Origin: Rhizobium terrae
Lineage (GTDB): Bacteria > Pseudomonadota > Alphaproteobacteria > Rhizobiales > Rhizobiaceae
DNA length: 64,000 nt
Direction: 5' to 3'
Assembly: GCF_003425685.1 (NCBI RefSeq)
Contig: NZ_QJKM01000014.1
Span: 124,001-188,000, forward strand
A program made the position numbers and the translations under genes. The notes under the pieces were generated by a model. The model ran no database searches and was not told the origin of the DNA. It saw only the letters and a program-made list of their open reading frames with translations. Shown one piece after another: positions 25,429 to 34,409 of the stretch (within the stretch, counting starts at the first letter, position 1; every line of letters starts with the position of its first letter).

Positions 25429-26432
25429 GCGCCGGGGATTTCCTCACCCTCGACCACGTCAGCAAGGTCTATCGCCGCAATCAGGGTTTTCTGGAACGAT
25501 TGAAGAAGACCGACGCCGGCGGCACGAGGGCGGTCAGCGACGTCAGCCTGACGGTGCGCCACGGCGAGACCGTCGGCCTCGTCGGCGAAAGCGGTTGCGG
25601 CAAGTCCACGCTTGCCCGCCTCGTTTCCGGCCTGATGGCACCGACTTCGGGCGAGATTTCCTTCCGAAAAGATGCCGCGGGCAAGGCACCCCGCCTGCAG
25701 ATGATCTTCCAGGACCCCTATTCTTCGCTCAACGGCCGCTGGACGATCGAAGATATCATTGCCGAGCCGATCAAGGTGCACAGGCTGCGCCAAGGGAAGG
25801 CCGCAATCCGTGCCCGCGTCGATGAACTGCTTGTCCAGGTCGGTCTCTCGCCGGCCGATGCGGAAAAATACCCGCAGGAGTTTTCCGGAGGGCAGCGTCA
25901 GCGCATCTGCATCGCCCGCGCCTTGGCCGGTGAGCCGGAATTCCTGATCCTCGACGAGCCAACCTCGGCGCTCGACGTTTCGGTGCAGGCGCAGATCCTC
26001 AACCTGCTGCGCGACCTGCAGAAGAACCTGCACCTGACGAGCCTGTTCATCACCCACAATCTTTCCGTCGTGCGGATCATGGCCGACCGGATCGGCGTCA
26101 TGTATCTCGGCGAACTGGTCGAGGAAGCGCCTTCGGAAGAACTTTTCCGCCGACCGCGCCATCCCTATACTCGCCTGCTGATCGATGCGGCGCCGGACAT
26201 GGATACCAGCGACCGCTCCCTGCATCCGATCGCCGGCGAACTGCCGAACCCCGCCTTCCCGCCCTCAGGCTGTCGTTTCCACACCCGTTGTCCTTTCGCC
26301 AAGGACATATGCCGCAATACGGTGCCGCCGCAGAAGACGACCGAAGCGGACGGTCTGTACCGCTGCCATTTCGACCTCGACCTGTCGAATGCCTCGATCG
26401 TACCACCGTCCGCCAACGTGAAAACCGCCTGA
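25425..26432 (+). CDS. Peptide-type ABC transporter ATP-binding protein (OppF-like), second system
   Basis: The 335-residue ATPase has Walker A GESGCGKST, Q-loop IFQDPYSSLNGRW, signature FSGGQRQR, Walker B FLILDEPTSALDV and ITHNLSVVRIM. The OppF-type C-terminal extension with paired cysteines (PSGCRFHTRCPFAK) is present. Start: ATG at 25425, eight bases after GGAG. It is the last transporter gene; an M20 peptidase gene begins 18 bases later and is probably cotranscribed. Confidence 0.9.
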   Translation: MSAGDFLTLDHVSKVYRRNQGFLERLKKTDAGGTRAVSDVSLTVRHGETVGLVGESGCGKSTLARLVSGLMAPTSGEISFRKDAAGKAPRLQMIFQDPYSSLNGRWTIEDIIAEPIKVHRLRQGKAAIRARVDELLVQVGLSPADAEKYPQEFSGGQRQRICIARALAGEPEFLILDEPTSALDVSVQAQILNLLRDLQKNLHLTSLFITHNLSVVRIMADRIGVMYLGELVEEAPSEELFRRPRHPYTRLLIDAAPDMDTSDRSLHPIAGELPNPAFPPSGCRFHTRCPFAKDICRNTVPPQKTTEADGLYRCHFDLDLSNASIVPPSANVKTA

Positions 26433-26449
26433 ACTTGTAGGATGCTCCG

Positions 26450-27868
26450 ATGACCACAGCCCCCTCCCGCCAGGCGACGATCGACAAGGCCGTGGGTTAT
26501 CTGGACGACGGCTCGTTCGAAACCACGCTGCGCAAACGCATCTCCATACCCTCCGCCAGCCGCGTGGCGGCCAACAAGCCTGATCTCTGGCGCTATATCG
26601 CCGAGGACATGCAGCCCTTCTTCGAGCAACTGGGCTTTACCACCAAAATCTACGAAAACGAACTGGCGCCCGGGCCCTTTCTGATCGCCGAGCGGATCGA
26701 GGACCCCGCCTACACGACCGTCCTGCAATACGGCCATGGTGATGTGGTCGCCGGCCTGGAAGGACAGTGGGAGGAAGGCCTTTCGCCTTTCGAAATGGTG
26801 GGGAAAAACGGCGCCTGGTACGGTCGCGGCACCGCCGACAACAAGGGTCAGCACGCGGTGAATCTCGCGGCGATCGAAGCCCTGCTGGCCGTCAAAGGCT
26901 CGCTCGGCTTCAATCTCAAATACCTGATCGAGATGGGCGAGGAATCCGGTTCCCTCGGCCTTGAGGAAATGTGCGCCGCTCACAGGAACGAATTGGAAGC
27001 GGACGTCTTTATTGCATCGGACGGGCCGCGGCTCGCGCTGGAGCGGCCGACTATCTTCCTTGGCGCCCGTGGCGGCATGTCATTCCATCTGGAGATCAAT
27101 GCTCGCGAAAGCTTTCAGCATTCCGGAAACTGGGGCGGCATCCTTTCCAATCCCGGCATCGAACTCTGCCATGCGATCACCGCGCTGGTCGGCCGCACCG
27201 GCCAGATCAGGGTGCCGGAAATGACGCCGGGCTCGATCCCGGAAAATGTCCGCGCCGCGCTGAAGGATTGCCACATCACGCCCGCCGCGGGCGATCCACC
27301 GATCGAACCCTGGTGGGGTGAACCAGGCCTTTCGCCGGAAGAAAAGGTCTTCGCCTGGAGCTCCTTCGAGGTCATGGAAATGGAATGCGGCAACCTCGAC
27401 CAGCCGCTCTATGCCATCCCGCCGAAGGCTCGTGCCCGCGTGCAGTTGCGTTTCCCGGTCGGCGTCGATCCCGACGCCGTCGTTCCCGCCGTGCGCAGAG
27501 CTTTGAAGGACGCAGGTTATGACCGCGTCGTGGTGAAGGACCCGACCGACGCGATCTTCCTCGCAAGCCGCCTTGACCCCGACCATCCCTGGGTCAAGCG
27601 CATCGTTGCCTCGATCGAGAAGACGCTGGGCACCCCGCCGGCCATCCTGCCGAACCTCGGAGGTTCGCTGCCGAACAACATCTTCTCCGACCTGCTCGGC
27701 CTGCCGACGATCTGGATCCCCCATTCCTATCCGGGCTGCCTGCAGCATGCGCCGAACGAACATCTGCCGATTTCGATCGTTCGTGAAGGACTGGCGATGA
27801 TGGCTGGTCTTTATTGGGACATCGGCGAACGACAAGCTGAATTCGGCACAAACCATTTCGGCGCCTGA
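26450..27868 (+). CDS. M20-family metallopeptidase (dipeptidase-like)
   Basis: The 472-residue zinc amidohydrolase shows the M20 motifs: H and D in YGHGDVVAG, D in GRGTADNKGQ, E-E in EMGEESGSLG, the lid domain starting near ARGGMSFHLEIN, and the last histidine near WIPHSYPGC. It resembles M20 dipeptidases/carboxypeptidases rather than ArgE, and lacks a signal peptide, so it acts in the cytoplasm. Sitting 18 bases after a complete oligopeptide-type importer, it probably cleaves the imported conjugate or peptide. It is the second M20 enzyme of the island. It ends one base from the convergent lipoprotein gene's stop. Confidence 0.87.
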   Translation: MTTAPSRQATIDKAVGYLDDGSFETTLRKRISIPSASRVAANKPDLWRYIAEDMQPFFEQLGFTTKIYENELAPGPFLIAERIEDPAYTTVLQYGHGDVVAGLEGQWEEGLSPFEMVGKNGAWYGRGTADNKGQHAVNLAAIEALLAVKGSLGFNLKYLIEMGEESGSLGLEEMCAAHRNELEADVFIASDGPRLALERPTIFLGARGGMSFHLEINARESFQHSGNWGGILSNPGIELCHAITALVGRTGQIRVPEMTPGSIPENVRAALKDCHITPAAGDPPIEPWWGEPGLSPEEKVFAWSSFEVMEMECGNLDQPLYAIPPKARARVQLRFPVGVDPDAVVPAVRRALKDAGYDRVVVKDPTDAIFLASRLDPDHPWVKRIVASIEKTLGTPPAILPNLGGSLPNNIFSDLLGLPTIWIPHSYPGCLQHAPNEHLPISIVREGLAMMAGLYWDIGERQAEFGTNHFGA

Positions 27869-27869
27869 A

Positions 27870-29132
27870 TTAGAAACTGACCGGCCTTGGATCCATGGCA
27901 ACCGGGTGACCGCCCTCAATCTTATAGAGCCCAAGCTTCCGCTCCAGCGCGCCGTCCTTGGTGAAGCGGAACAGTCCGGTGACGCCCCGGAAACCGGTTT
28001 TGTTGGTCAGCGCTTCGGCCGTGAGTGCCGCAGGCCCCTTGCCTCGCATGATCCCGGCGGCAACGGCGATACTGTCGTAGCCATGGGCCGCATGGATCGA
28101 AAGGGGACGATGGTTGTAGCGGCCGTACCGCTCGCCGATCAGTCCGAAGCCCTCCGGGTCGAAAGCAGCGACGATCACATCTGCTGCGGCGGGATCAGCA
28201 TAAATCGCGTGCGGCCAGCTGCTCGTCCCGACCACGGCAAGCCGCGCATATGAAGTTCGTAGACCTTTCAGGGCCGTTCCGACATCCGCACCCTCTCCCA
28301 TGAGGATGGCAGCGCCGGCATTATCGAAAAGACTTTTGTTGCGGACGAGAATATCGGCAACCGCAGCCGCCGATGGATCGTAGCGAGCCACACCGGTAAC
28401 CGCGCCGCCGGTCTGCGCGACCATCCGCTTCAGTCGCTCCTCGTCTTGGCCGGGAAAACTGGCCGGCGCCAGCACGGCGATCTTCTTGTGCCCGGAGGAG
28501 ATCGCCGACCGCGCACCTTTGACGGCGCTCGATACCTCGTCCATGCCGAAATTGAAGACTTGCGGGCCGAACACGGGCTGCGAGAGATTGAGGAGCGGCG
28601 CTCGCTGATCGACGGGAATGGCCGCGATCGCCGCGGTGGTCGCTTCCGGCGCAAAACTGACGATGAGGACTGAACCGCGCCCTTTCGCTGCCGCGATGGC
28701 AGGTGCCACCGCTGCAGGGCCGGCCGAGATATCTATAATCTTGACCTTCATGATCGCCGTCTCGTCGAGCTCGCCGATCGCCAGCGCTGCGCCATCCCGG
28801 ATATCGCGTGCGGCTCCTTCGTAAAAACCGTTTCGCGCCTTCGGCAGAAGCAGCGTGATCTCGGAATTGCCGCGCCCGAACGTCTCCTCGACCAGCGATG
28901 GCGGCGGTTTGAGCGGCTTTTCCTTCGGGGCGCTCTCCAGAACCTGCTCGGACTGACAGCCGGAAAGGCAGCCGATCACAAGCAGGCCGAGACACCGGGC
29001 CCGAACCCGCCACCAGACGGTACGAACACGACGCAACGTCGGGAAACCAGAAGCCATCACGGAGAGCTGCAAGCTGAAAAAGTCCTTGGGCAGATGCATG
29101 GACCATTCGATGGTCTTCTGATTGAAGGTCAT
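27870..29132 (-). CDS. LpoA-like periplasmic-binding-fold lipoprotein (penicillin-binding protein activator family)
   Basis: Up to 420 residues. A basic, Trp/Arg-rich stretch is followed by LLVIGCLSGC, a lipobox whose last cysteine would be acylated. The rest is a type-1 periplasmic-binding fold (LLLPKARNGFYEGAARDIRDG; LIVSFAPEA; GHKKIAVLAPASFPGQDE), like the C-terminal domain of LpoA, the activator of penicillin-binding protein 1A. Start is uncertain: ATGs at 29132, 29099 and 29057 all lack a good SD; 29057 gives the most normal lipoprotein signal. In most alphaproteobacteria this gene family sits beside rsmI and gshB; here it stands alone between a catabolic island and an adhesin locus, so it may be a paralogue with another ligand. 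Confidence 0.75.
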   Translation of the reverse strand: MTFNQKTIEWSMHLPKDFFSLQLSVMASGFPTLRRVRTVWWRVRARCLGLLVIGCLSGCQSEQVLESAPKEKPLKPPPSLVEETFGRGNSEITLLLPKARNGFYEGAARDIRDGAALAIGELDETAIMKVKIIDISAGPAAVAPAIAAAKGRGSVLIVSFAPEATTAAIAAIPVDQRAPLLNLSQPVFGPQVFNFGMDEVSSAVKGARSAISSGHKKIAVLAPASFPGQDEERLKRMVAQTGGAVTGVARYDPSAAAVADILVRNKSLFDNAGAAILMGEGADVGTALKGLRTSYARLAVVGTSSWPHAIYADPAAADVIVAAFDPEGFGLIGERYGRYNHRPLSIHAAHGYDSIAVAAGIMRGKGPAALTAEALTNKTGFRGVTGLFRFTKDGALERKLGLYKIEGGHPVAMDPRPVSF

Positions 29133-29284
29133 GTTAACGCGGGCGAAATCTCTTCACAAGCGTTTCCGCCAAAGCTAAAATTTTACGCGATTTTTCTCAA
29201 AGAATTTATCCGAAGCTTATTCATATATAAAAACTGGAAATTCAGGTCCATTTGCTAGTCTTCCCGTAATATGGGAGACCAGAC
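29133..29284. promoter_or_regulatory. Divergent AT-rich control region, lipoprotein gene / LapG-like gene
   Basis: A 152-base gap between divergent genes, clearly AT-richer than its flanks, with TATATAAAAA near 29225. GGGAGA just upstream of 29285 serves as SD for the protease gene. No convincing -35/-10 pair or operator could be fixed. Confidence 0.35.
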
Positions 29285-30247
29285 ATGGGAAATAACAACA
29301 ACAAAATGAAAGCCATGTTCTTTGGCGCCATGTTTTTTTCGGCGATTTCTTCTGCTGCGCATTCAGCACCTTTCCTGGTCCCGAAACCGCAGATCAATAC
29401 TGAAATGAAGACCTCAATCCTGGAAAGCCCCGTCCTGAGATATTTTCCCCAGCCGCTCCCGCTGTTTGCCGCCCTGTCGGCAGACGGTTTGAGGGTCGTG
29501 ACGAAATCCTCAATCTTTGCAAGTTTCCAAACCACCCTTGCTTCGCCTGCACCGAAGCCACAGAACTTGGTCGAGGTCGCGTTGCGGCCCGCCGACCCTT
29601 CTGCGTCGATCCGCACGGCCCCCGCACCTGGCGGCGCGGTATTCGATACCGTTGCCATTCCGATAAAGCGTCTCGGCGCGCTCAGAAAACTGGCCTCAGC
29701 CATCGAGCAGATGGAAAACGGTTCCGCCATTACCTGCAGCGGCAGGACCTGCATCCAGACCGCAGCCGCCATCCGTCTCGTAAGTGCGAAGACTTCGCAA
29801 TCGTCCATTCGCGACAAGCTCAACGCGGTGAATGCGGCGGTCAACCAGTCCATCCGTTATCGCGCCGATCAGGACGCTGACCGGTGGAGCACTCCGCAGG
29901 AAACGCTCGCCCTGCAGCAGGGCGACTGCGAGGACTTCGCCATCCTCAAGATGGCGGCCCTGCGCGCCGAAGGCGTCGATCCCGGTAGCATGTCCATCGT
30001 CATCCTGTTCGACCAGAAACGCCGCTTCTACCACGCGGTCCTTTCCGTCGAAGTTGGCGGCAGGTATTTCATCCTCGACAACATGCGCAACCAAGTCCTT
30101 GAGGACACCCAGCTTCCCGACTACCAGCCGCTCTATTCGATCAGGGGCGGCAAGGGCTTCCTGCATGGCTCGCGCCGCAAGGGCCAATCCCTCGCATCGG
30201 CCATGCCGCTCGAAAAGATCGCACCCGGTGAGGGCGCGAGCTTTTGA
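29285..30247 (+). CDS. LapG-family (BTLCP) periplasmic transglutaminase-like cysteine protease
   Basis: The 320-residue product has an N-terminal signal peptide (KMKAMFFGAMFFSAI, cleavage near AHS-AP). The C-terminal half is the bacterial transglutaminase-like cysteine proteinase domain, with a readable triad: Cys215 in QQGDCEDFAI, His250 in RFYHAVLSV and Asp265 in YFILDNM. Known: LapG, of this family, cuts large T1SS adhesins at an A-A-G site near their N-terminus and frees them from the outer membrane; its activity needs calcium and is inhibited by the c-di-GMP receptor LapD. Residues 30-130 are a poorly conserved Pro/Ala-rich stretch. It is convergent to the T1SS/adhesin gene set, supporting a role in releasing that adhesin. 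No LapD gene is in the window. Confidence 0.85.
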   Translation: MGNNNNKMKAMFFGAMFFSAISSAAHSAPFLVPKPQINTEMKTSILESPVLRYFPQPLPLFAALSADGLRVVTKSSIFASFQTTLASPAPKPQNLVEVALRPADPSASIRTAPAPGGAVFDTVAIPIKRLGALRKLASAIEQMENGSAITCSGRTCIQTAAAIRLVSAKTSQSSIRDKLNAVNAAVNQSIRYRADQDADRWSTPQETLALQQGDCEDFAILKMAALRAEGVDPGSMSIVILFDQKRRFYHAVLSVEVGGRYFILDNMRNQVLEDTQLPDYQPLYSIRGGKGFLHGSRRKGQSLASAMPLEKIAPGEGASF

Positions 30248-30283
30248 CGCCTTCAGCCAATGCCGTCCGTGAAGGGACAGATA

Positions 30284-30934
30284 TCAGTACCGCGAGACAT
30301 AACCGATCAGCATCGGCTTCTCATGCGCCGGCGCCAGCGCCAGATTGATCTGCCCTTTAAGGACCTGCCGGCCCCATGAAATCGCAAAGCCCGTATTCAG
30401 GGTCTTGCCGCGATGGAGCTGCAGTGTCTCCATTGCATCGTCGATCTGGGTCTCGATCGAGAATTTCAAACTCCTCAGAAGCTGCGATGTGTCTTCGGAC
30501 ACCAGCCGTTGCCGCAGCATGGTGAGAAACGGCTCGTTGAACAGCCGGATCCGCTTGTCGCGGGTGAGCACGATCGTCGGCGAAGGCGACGCCTGGACGA
30601 GCGCGTTGAGATTCTCGAACGAGGAAATGTCCTCGACGGTCGCCAGTCGCCCGAGCGCCCATTTGAGGCTCAGCACACGTAGCAGCGACGTGAGATTGCC
30701 GCCCTCGGGAAGCTGGGTCGCGGCATATTGGACGAGGTCGCCGGTGGTCACTTTGCCCGATGCGGACATGCGGCCAAGCCCCTCCCAGTAGATCCTCTCC
30801 AACCGGATACCCCGCCGCTCGCCGTTGCGGGCGACGACTGCGCGAAATCGCGGTTCGACTTCGTCCTTGGCGATCGCCGGGAGCGGCTCGCCCGCCGGTT
30901 CAACGATAGAGATCGGAAGAGGGTCCGGTTTCAT
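30284..30934 (-). CDS. Ribbon-helix-helix (RHH_4-like) / PAS-like protein of the secretion operon
   Basis: The 216-residue product begins at the ATG at 30934; the reading frame is open further upstream over hlyD, but residues there are not coding. Residues ~28-95 resemble the RHH_4 family: a basic start, GIRLERIYWEGLGRM, then GGNLTSLLRVLSLKWAL, where the N-L-x-S-x-L-R-V-x-x-L pattern is diagnostic. Residues ~105-210 look like a PAS-type sensory fold (LNALVQASPSPTIVLTRDKR, then RLFNEPFLTML). This pairing suggests a small ligand- or redox-sensing DNA-binding regulator, but a structural role in secretion is possible. It is the last gene of the T1SS operon, 11 bases after hlyD. Confidence 0.65.
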   Translation of the reverse strand: MKPDPLPISIVEPAGEPLPAIAKDEVEPRFRAVVARNGERRGIRLERIYWEGLGRMSASGKVTTGDLVQYAATQLPEGGNLTSLLRVLSLKWALGRLATVEDISSFENLNALVQASPSPTIVLTRDKRIRLFNEPFLTMLRQRLVSEDTSQLLRSLKFSIETQIDDAMETLQLHRGKTLNTGFAISWGRQVLKGQINLALAPAHEKPMLIGYVSRY

Positions 30935-30945
30935 CCGCCCGCCCC

Positions 30946-32238
30946 TCAACGCTCGGTCAGCGCGTCGGAGCGCGCCCGGTTGATCGGCTTCATGAGATAG
31001 CTGAGGACTGTCTTGCGGCCCGTCATGATCTCTGCGGACGCGATCATGCCCGGAATGATCGGATAAGCCTTGCCGTCGCGCTCCAGCTCGGATTTGCCCG
31101 TCTTGACCTGGACGAGGTAATAGGTTTCGCCCTTTTCCTTCTCCACGATGCTGTCGGCCGAGACATTGGTCACCTCGCCTTCGAGGCCGCCGAATATGGC
31201 AAAATCGTAAGCCGTGATCTTGACGATCGCCGGCTGCCCACGGCGGACGAATGCGACATCGCGAGGCGATATCCGCGCCTCGATCAGCAGCGTATCGGCG
31301 GTCGGCACAATGCCCGCAACGACACGGCCCGGATCGACATAGGCGCCGATGGTATTGACTTCCAGCGTGTTGACGATGCCGTCGACCGGCGAACGGATGT
31401 CCGTCCGCTTGACGCGGTCGGAGGCGCCCCGGATGGTTTCGTCGATGACCGAGAGCTCGGAAAGCGCCTGGGCCTTGTCGGTCAGGGCCTGTTGCCGGAT
31501 CGCCAGCGAAATTTCGCCGACCTGCAGCTTCGCCTCCGCTACGGCGCCCCGGAGCCGCTCCAGGCTCTCCTGATAGACCTTCAATTGGCCCTGCTGGTCC
31601 GTCAACTGGCTTTCGACCGTCAGAAGCTGGGTCTGCGCGACCAGCCCTTTTTGAGCCAGGGGACCGTAAAGGTCGTGCTGCTTCGTCGACGCGGCGATAT
31701 TCTTCTGCAGACGCTCGATATTGGCATTCGCCTCGCTGAGCTCGTTCTGACGCTGTTTCACGCGCTCCCGGAGTACGTTGAGCTTGTTCTGGTAGCTCTC
31801 GCGGTTCACCGCAAACAGGCGCTCCTCGTTGTCGCAGACATTCTTCGCGACGGCCATCACCTCCTGCGGACAAGCGAACGGCTGATCGTATTCGCCTTTC
31901 TCCTCCATCTGCAGACGGGCTATCTTGGCACCAAGCGCTCTCGCCTTGGCGACCGATTCCCCCAGCGTGGACTCGGTCGTGGTATTGTTGAGCTGTACGA
32001 TCAGATCGCCCTTGCGCACGATCTGCCCCACCTGGACCGCGATTTCCTGGACGATGCCCGCTTCCGACGACTGGATGATCTGCGTCTTTGAGACCGGGAT
32101 GACCTTGCCCTCGCCGCGGGCAATCTCGTCGATTTCCGCGATCGCCGCCCAGGCGATGAACGTCACCATGCAGGCCGCGACGAGACCGACGAGGATCCGT
32201 GCGAAGAAAGGCGGATTGTCGTGAATATTCCGGCTCAC
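30946..32238 (-). CDS. HlyD-family type I secretion periplasmic adaptor
   Basis: The 430-residue membrane-fusion protein has a short cytoplasmic N-terminus, one membrane segment (ILVGLVAACMVTFIAWAAI), a biotinyl-lipoyl-like half (GEGKVIPVSKTQIIQSSEAG; VRKGDLIVQL), a long coiled coil from ~110 to 270 and the returning lipoyl/beta-barrel part (DIRSPVDGIVNTL) with the RTX-type C-terminus VKTGKSELERDGKAYPIIPGM near the end. It joins the inner-membrane ABC protein to TolC. Its start overlaps the ABC gene stop by four bases, as expected for an operon. It is the LapC counterpart in LapA-like systems. Confidence 0.92.
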   Translation of the reverse strand: MSRNIHDNPPFFARILVGLVAACMVTFIAWAAIAEIDEIARGEGKVIPVSKTQIIQSSEAGIVQEIAVQVGQIVRKGDLIVQLNNTTTESTLGESVAKARALGAKIARLQMEEKGEYDQPFACPQEVMAVAKNVCDNEERLFAVNRESYQNKLNVLRERVKQRQNELSEANANIERLQKNIAASTKQHDLYGPLAQKGLVAQTQLLTVESQLTDQQGQLKVYQESLERLRGAVAEAKLQVGEISLAIRQQALTDKAQALSELSVIDETIRGASDRVKRTDIRSPVDGIVNTLEVNTIGAYVDPGRVVAGIVPTADTLLIEARISPRDVAFVRRGQPAIVKITAYDFAIFGGLEGEVTNVSADSIVEKEKGETYYLVQVKTGKSELERDGKAYPIIPGMIASAEIMTGRKTVLSYLMKPINRARSDALTER

Positions 32239-34388
32239 GGCTTCCCTCCCTTCTGCATCGCCTCGATCACCGTTGCCTTCGGTCCGTCCGCGATGATGCG
32301 CCCCTTGTCGATGACGACGAGCCGGTCCACCAGGTCCAGCATGCTGTAACGGTGGGTCGCGATGATCAATGTGGTGTCGCGGCTGAATGCGGTCGAAAGC
32401 TTGCTGAGGAGATGACGCTCGCTGGCCAGGTCCATGGCGCCCGACGGTTCGTCGAGGAAAACGATCTTCGGCTTGGTCAACAGCAGGCGAGCGATCGCCA
32501 GCGCCTGCCTCTGACCGGCCGAGAGATTGTTGCCGCGCTCGCCGACCGGCATGTCGAAACCGCGCGGATGATTGGCGACGAACTCTTCGACGCCGGTCAT
32601 GCGCGCCACATCCAGCAATTCCTCGTCCGTCGCGTCGGCCCGGCCGATCAGCAGGTTCTCCTTGACCGTGCCTGAAAACAGGTCAGAGGACTGCCCCGCA
32701 ATGGCGACGGCGGCGCGAACCTCCGCCATGTGATATTGACGAATATCCACGCCGTCGATCAGCACCCGGCCCTCGCTCGGCAGGAACAGGCCGTCGAGAA
32801 GGCGCCCGAGCGTCGTCTTGCCGGACCCGATACGCCCGATAATGCCGACCCGCTCTCCCGGAGCGACGGTCAGCGACAGCTGATTGATGACCCGGTAGTC
32901 CGAGCCAGGATATTGGAACGAGACGTTTTGGAAGCTGAACCCGCCATGAGCGATCTGACGGTTCACGAAACCCACCGTCGAAGGACGGTCTTCGGGCTGC
33001 TGCATGATCTGGTCGAGGATCCGGAGCGAAGACATCGCCTGCCGGAAGCGGGCGAGAGCCATGGCGATCTGCCCGAGAGGCGCCCCTGCACGACCTGCCA
33101 GCATCACCGTCGCGATGATCGCGCCCATCGCCAGGTGGCCTTCGGAAAACGCGTAGGTGCCGGCGATGACGATCAGCACGCTCACCATCTGCTGGACGAA
33201 GTTGGTCAGGTTCACCGCATTGGAGGATATATGCTTGATGTCCTCGCTCGTACGGCTCGAAAGTTTCATCAGTTCCTGCCAGCGGCGCAGCATTCCGGCT
33301 TCGGCACGAAGCGATTTCAGCGTCTCGATGGTGGAAATCGTTTCGACCAGAAGCGCCTGGCGCCGCGACGCCTCGTTGGTCGCGGCTGCCATGCGGTGAC
33401 CGATCTTTGCCTGGGCATGGAGGCCGATCAGGACGGAGAGTAGAAGTGCGATCGCGGGAATGACCACAAGCCAGCCCGAGATCGCGTAGATGACGACCAG
33501 AAAGATGAAGACGAACGCCGTATCGATCAGAAGCCCGATCGTATTCGACGTGAAGAACTCCCGAACGAATTCGTACTGCGTCACACGGTTGGCATATTCG
33601 CCGGTCGACATTGGCCGCGACGCCATCGTGGCGTTCAGGACCTTGTCGAAAATCATCTGCGAAAGACGCAGGTCCGCGTTACGTCCCGCATAATCGATCA
33701 GCGATGACCGCGCAGTCTTCAGCAGGAAATCGAACACGTAAGCAAGCGTGATACCGATGGCAAGCACCCAGAGCGTCGGAAATGCCTTGTTCGGCAGAAC
33801 CCGGTCATACACGTTCATGGTGAAGAGCGGCGAGGCCAGGGCGATGATGTTGATGAACAACGCGGCCATGACGACACGCAGATAGGTTCGCCAGTAGGGA
33901 ACCAGTGCCCGCATCAGCCAGTGACGGCGCTCGATCTCGGTTGCCGCACCGACCCGCGCATCATCCGATGCATTCTGATAATAAAGCGTGAAGGCAAAGC
34001 CGAAACGCGGTTTCAGCGCAGCGATATCCTGCCGCGCCAGCTTTTGACGGCTGCCGGAAACCGCGGTCACATCGATGACGTAGTTCCCGTCCGCATCCTC
34101 TTCGAGCAAAGGCAGGACGCCGCCGTTTTCGAAGACGATGATCGCGGGACAGTCGAAATTGCCTTCCCGGCATTCGCGGTCCGTGCGGCGAATGACTTCC
34201 AGGCCGATGCGCTGCGCAAGATGCTCGACATCATCCAGCTCGAGGGATTCGGATATCTCGTCCGGCAGTCCGGAAAAGAGCACGATGTCCGAAGCAGGCC
34301 GGCCGTAGAAACCGGCAACGGACCTGAACGCTGTCTTGAACGTCTGGAACGGCGTTGTGGCTGCGGGGTCGAGCTTGACGTTGAGCAT
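32235..34388 (-). CDS. Type I secretion ABC exporter, permease-ATPase fusion with C39-like N-domain
   Basis: The 717-residue exporter starts at the ATG at 34388. Residues ~1-140 are a C39-peptidase-like domain without an evident catalytic Cys, as in LapB/HlyB types that bind but do not cut substrate. Membrane helices span ~165-440. The ATPase domain has Walker A GRIGSGKTTLGR, signature LSAGQRQALAIAR, Walker B IVFLDEPSGAMDL and the switch histidine in IIATHRYSM. It exports unfolded substrate directly from cytoplasm to outside, recognising a C-terminal signal. The giant adhesin, encoded two genes upstream on the same strand, is the obvious substrate. Confidence 0.93.
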   Translation of the reverse strand: MLNVKLDPAATTPFQTFKTAFRSVAGFYGRPASDIVLFSGLPDEISESLELDDVEHLAQRIGLEVIRRTDRECREGNFDCPAIIVFENGGVLPLLEEDADGNYVIDVTAVSGSRQKLARQDIAALKPRFGFAFTLYYQNASDDARVGAATEIERRHWLMRALVPYWRTYLRVVMAALFINIIALASPLFTMNVYDRVLPNKAFPTLWVLAIGITLAYVFDFLLKTARSSLIDYAGRNADLRLSQMIFDKVLNATMASRPMSTGEYANRVTQYEFVREFFTSNTIGLLIDTAFVFIFLVVIYAISGWLVVIPAIALLLSVLIGLHAQAKIGHRMAAATNEASRRQALLVETISTIETLKSLRAEAGMLRRWQELMKLSSRTSEDIKHISSNAVNLTNFVQQMVSVLIVIAGTYAFSEGHLAMGAIIATVMLAGRAGAPLGQIAMALARFRQAMSSLRILDQIMQQPEDRPSTVGFVNRQIAHGGFSFQNVSFQYPGSDYRVINQLSLTVAPGERVGIIGRIGSGKTTLGRLLDGLFLPSEGRVLIDGVDIRQYHMAEVRAAVAIAGQSSDLFSGTVKENLLIGRADATDEELLDVARMTGVEEFVANHPRGFDMPVGERGNNLSAGQRQALAIARLLLTKPKIVFLDEPSGAMDLASERHLLSKLSTAFSRDTTLIIATHRYSMLDLVDRLVVIDKGRIIADGPKATVIEAMQKGGKP

Positions 34389-34409
34389 CTTATCCTAGCC
34401 GATCCGCCG

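Noticed and set aside
29882..30187. Calling the periplasmic cysteine protease a true transglutaminase
   Set aside because: The G-D-C-E-D motif and the spacing of Cys, His and Asp fit the BTLCP/LapG protease family, and the neighbouring T1SS adhesin supports that choice.
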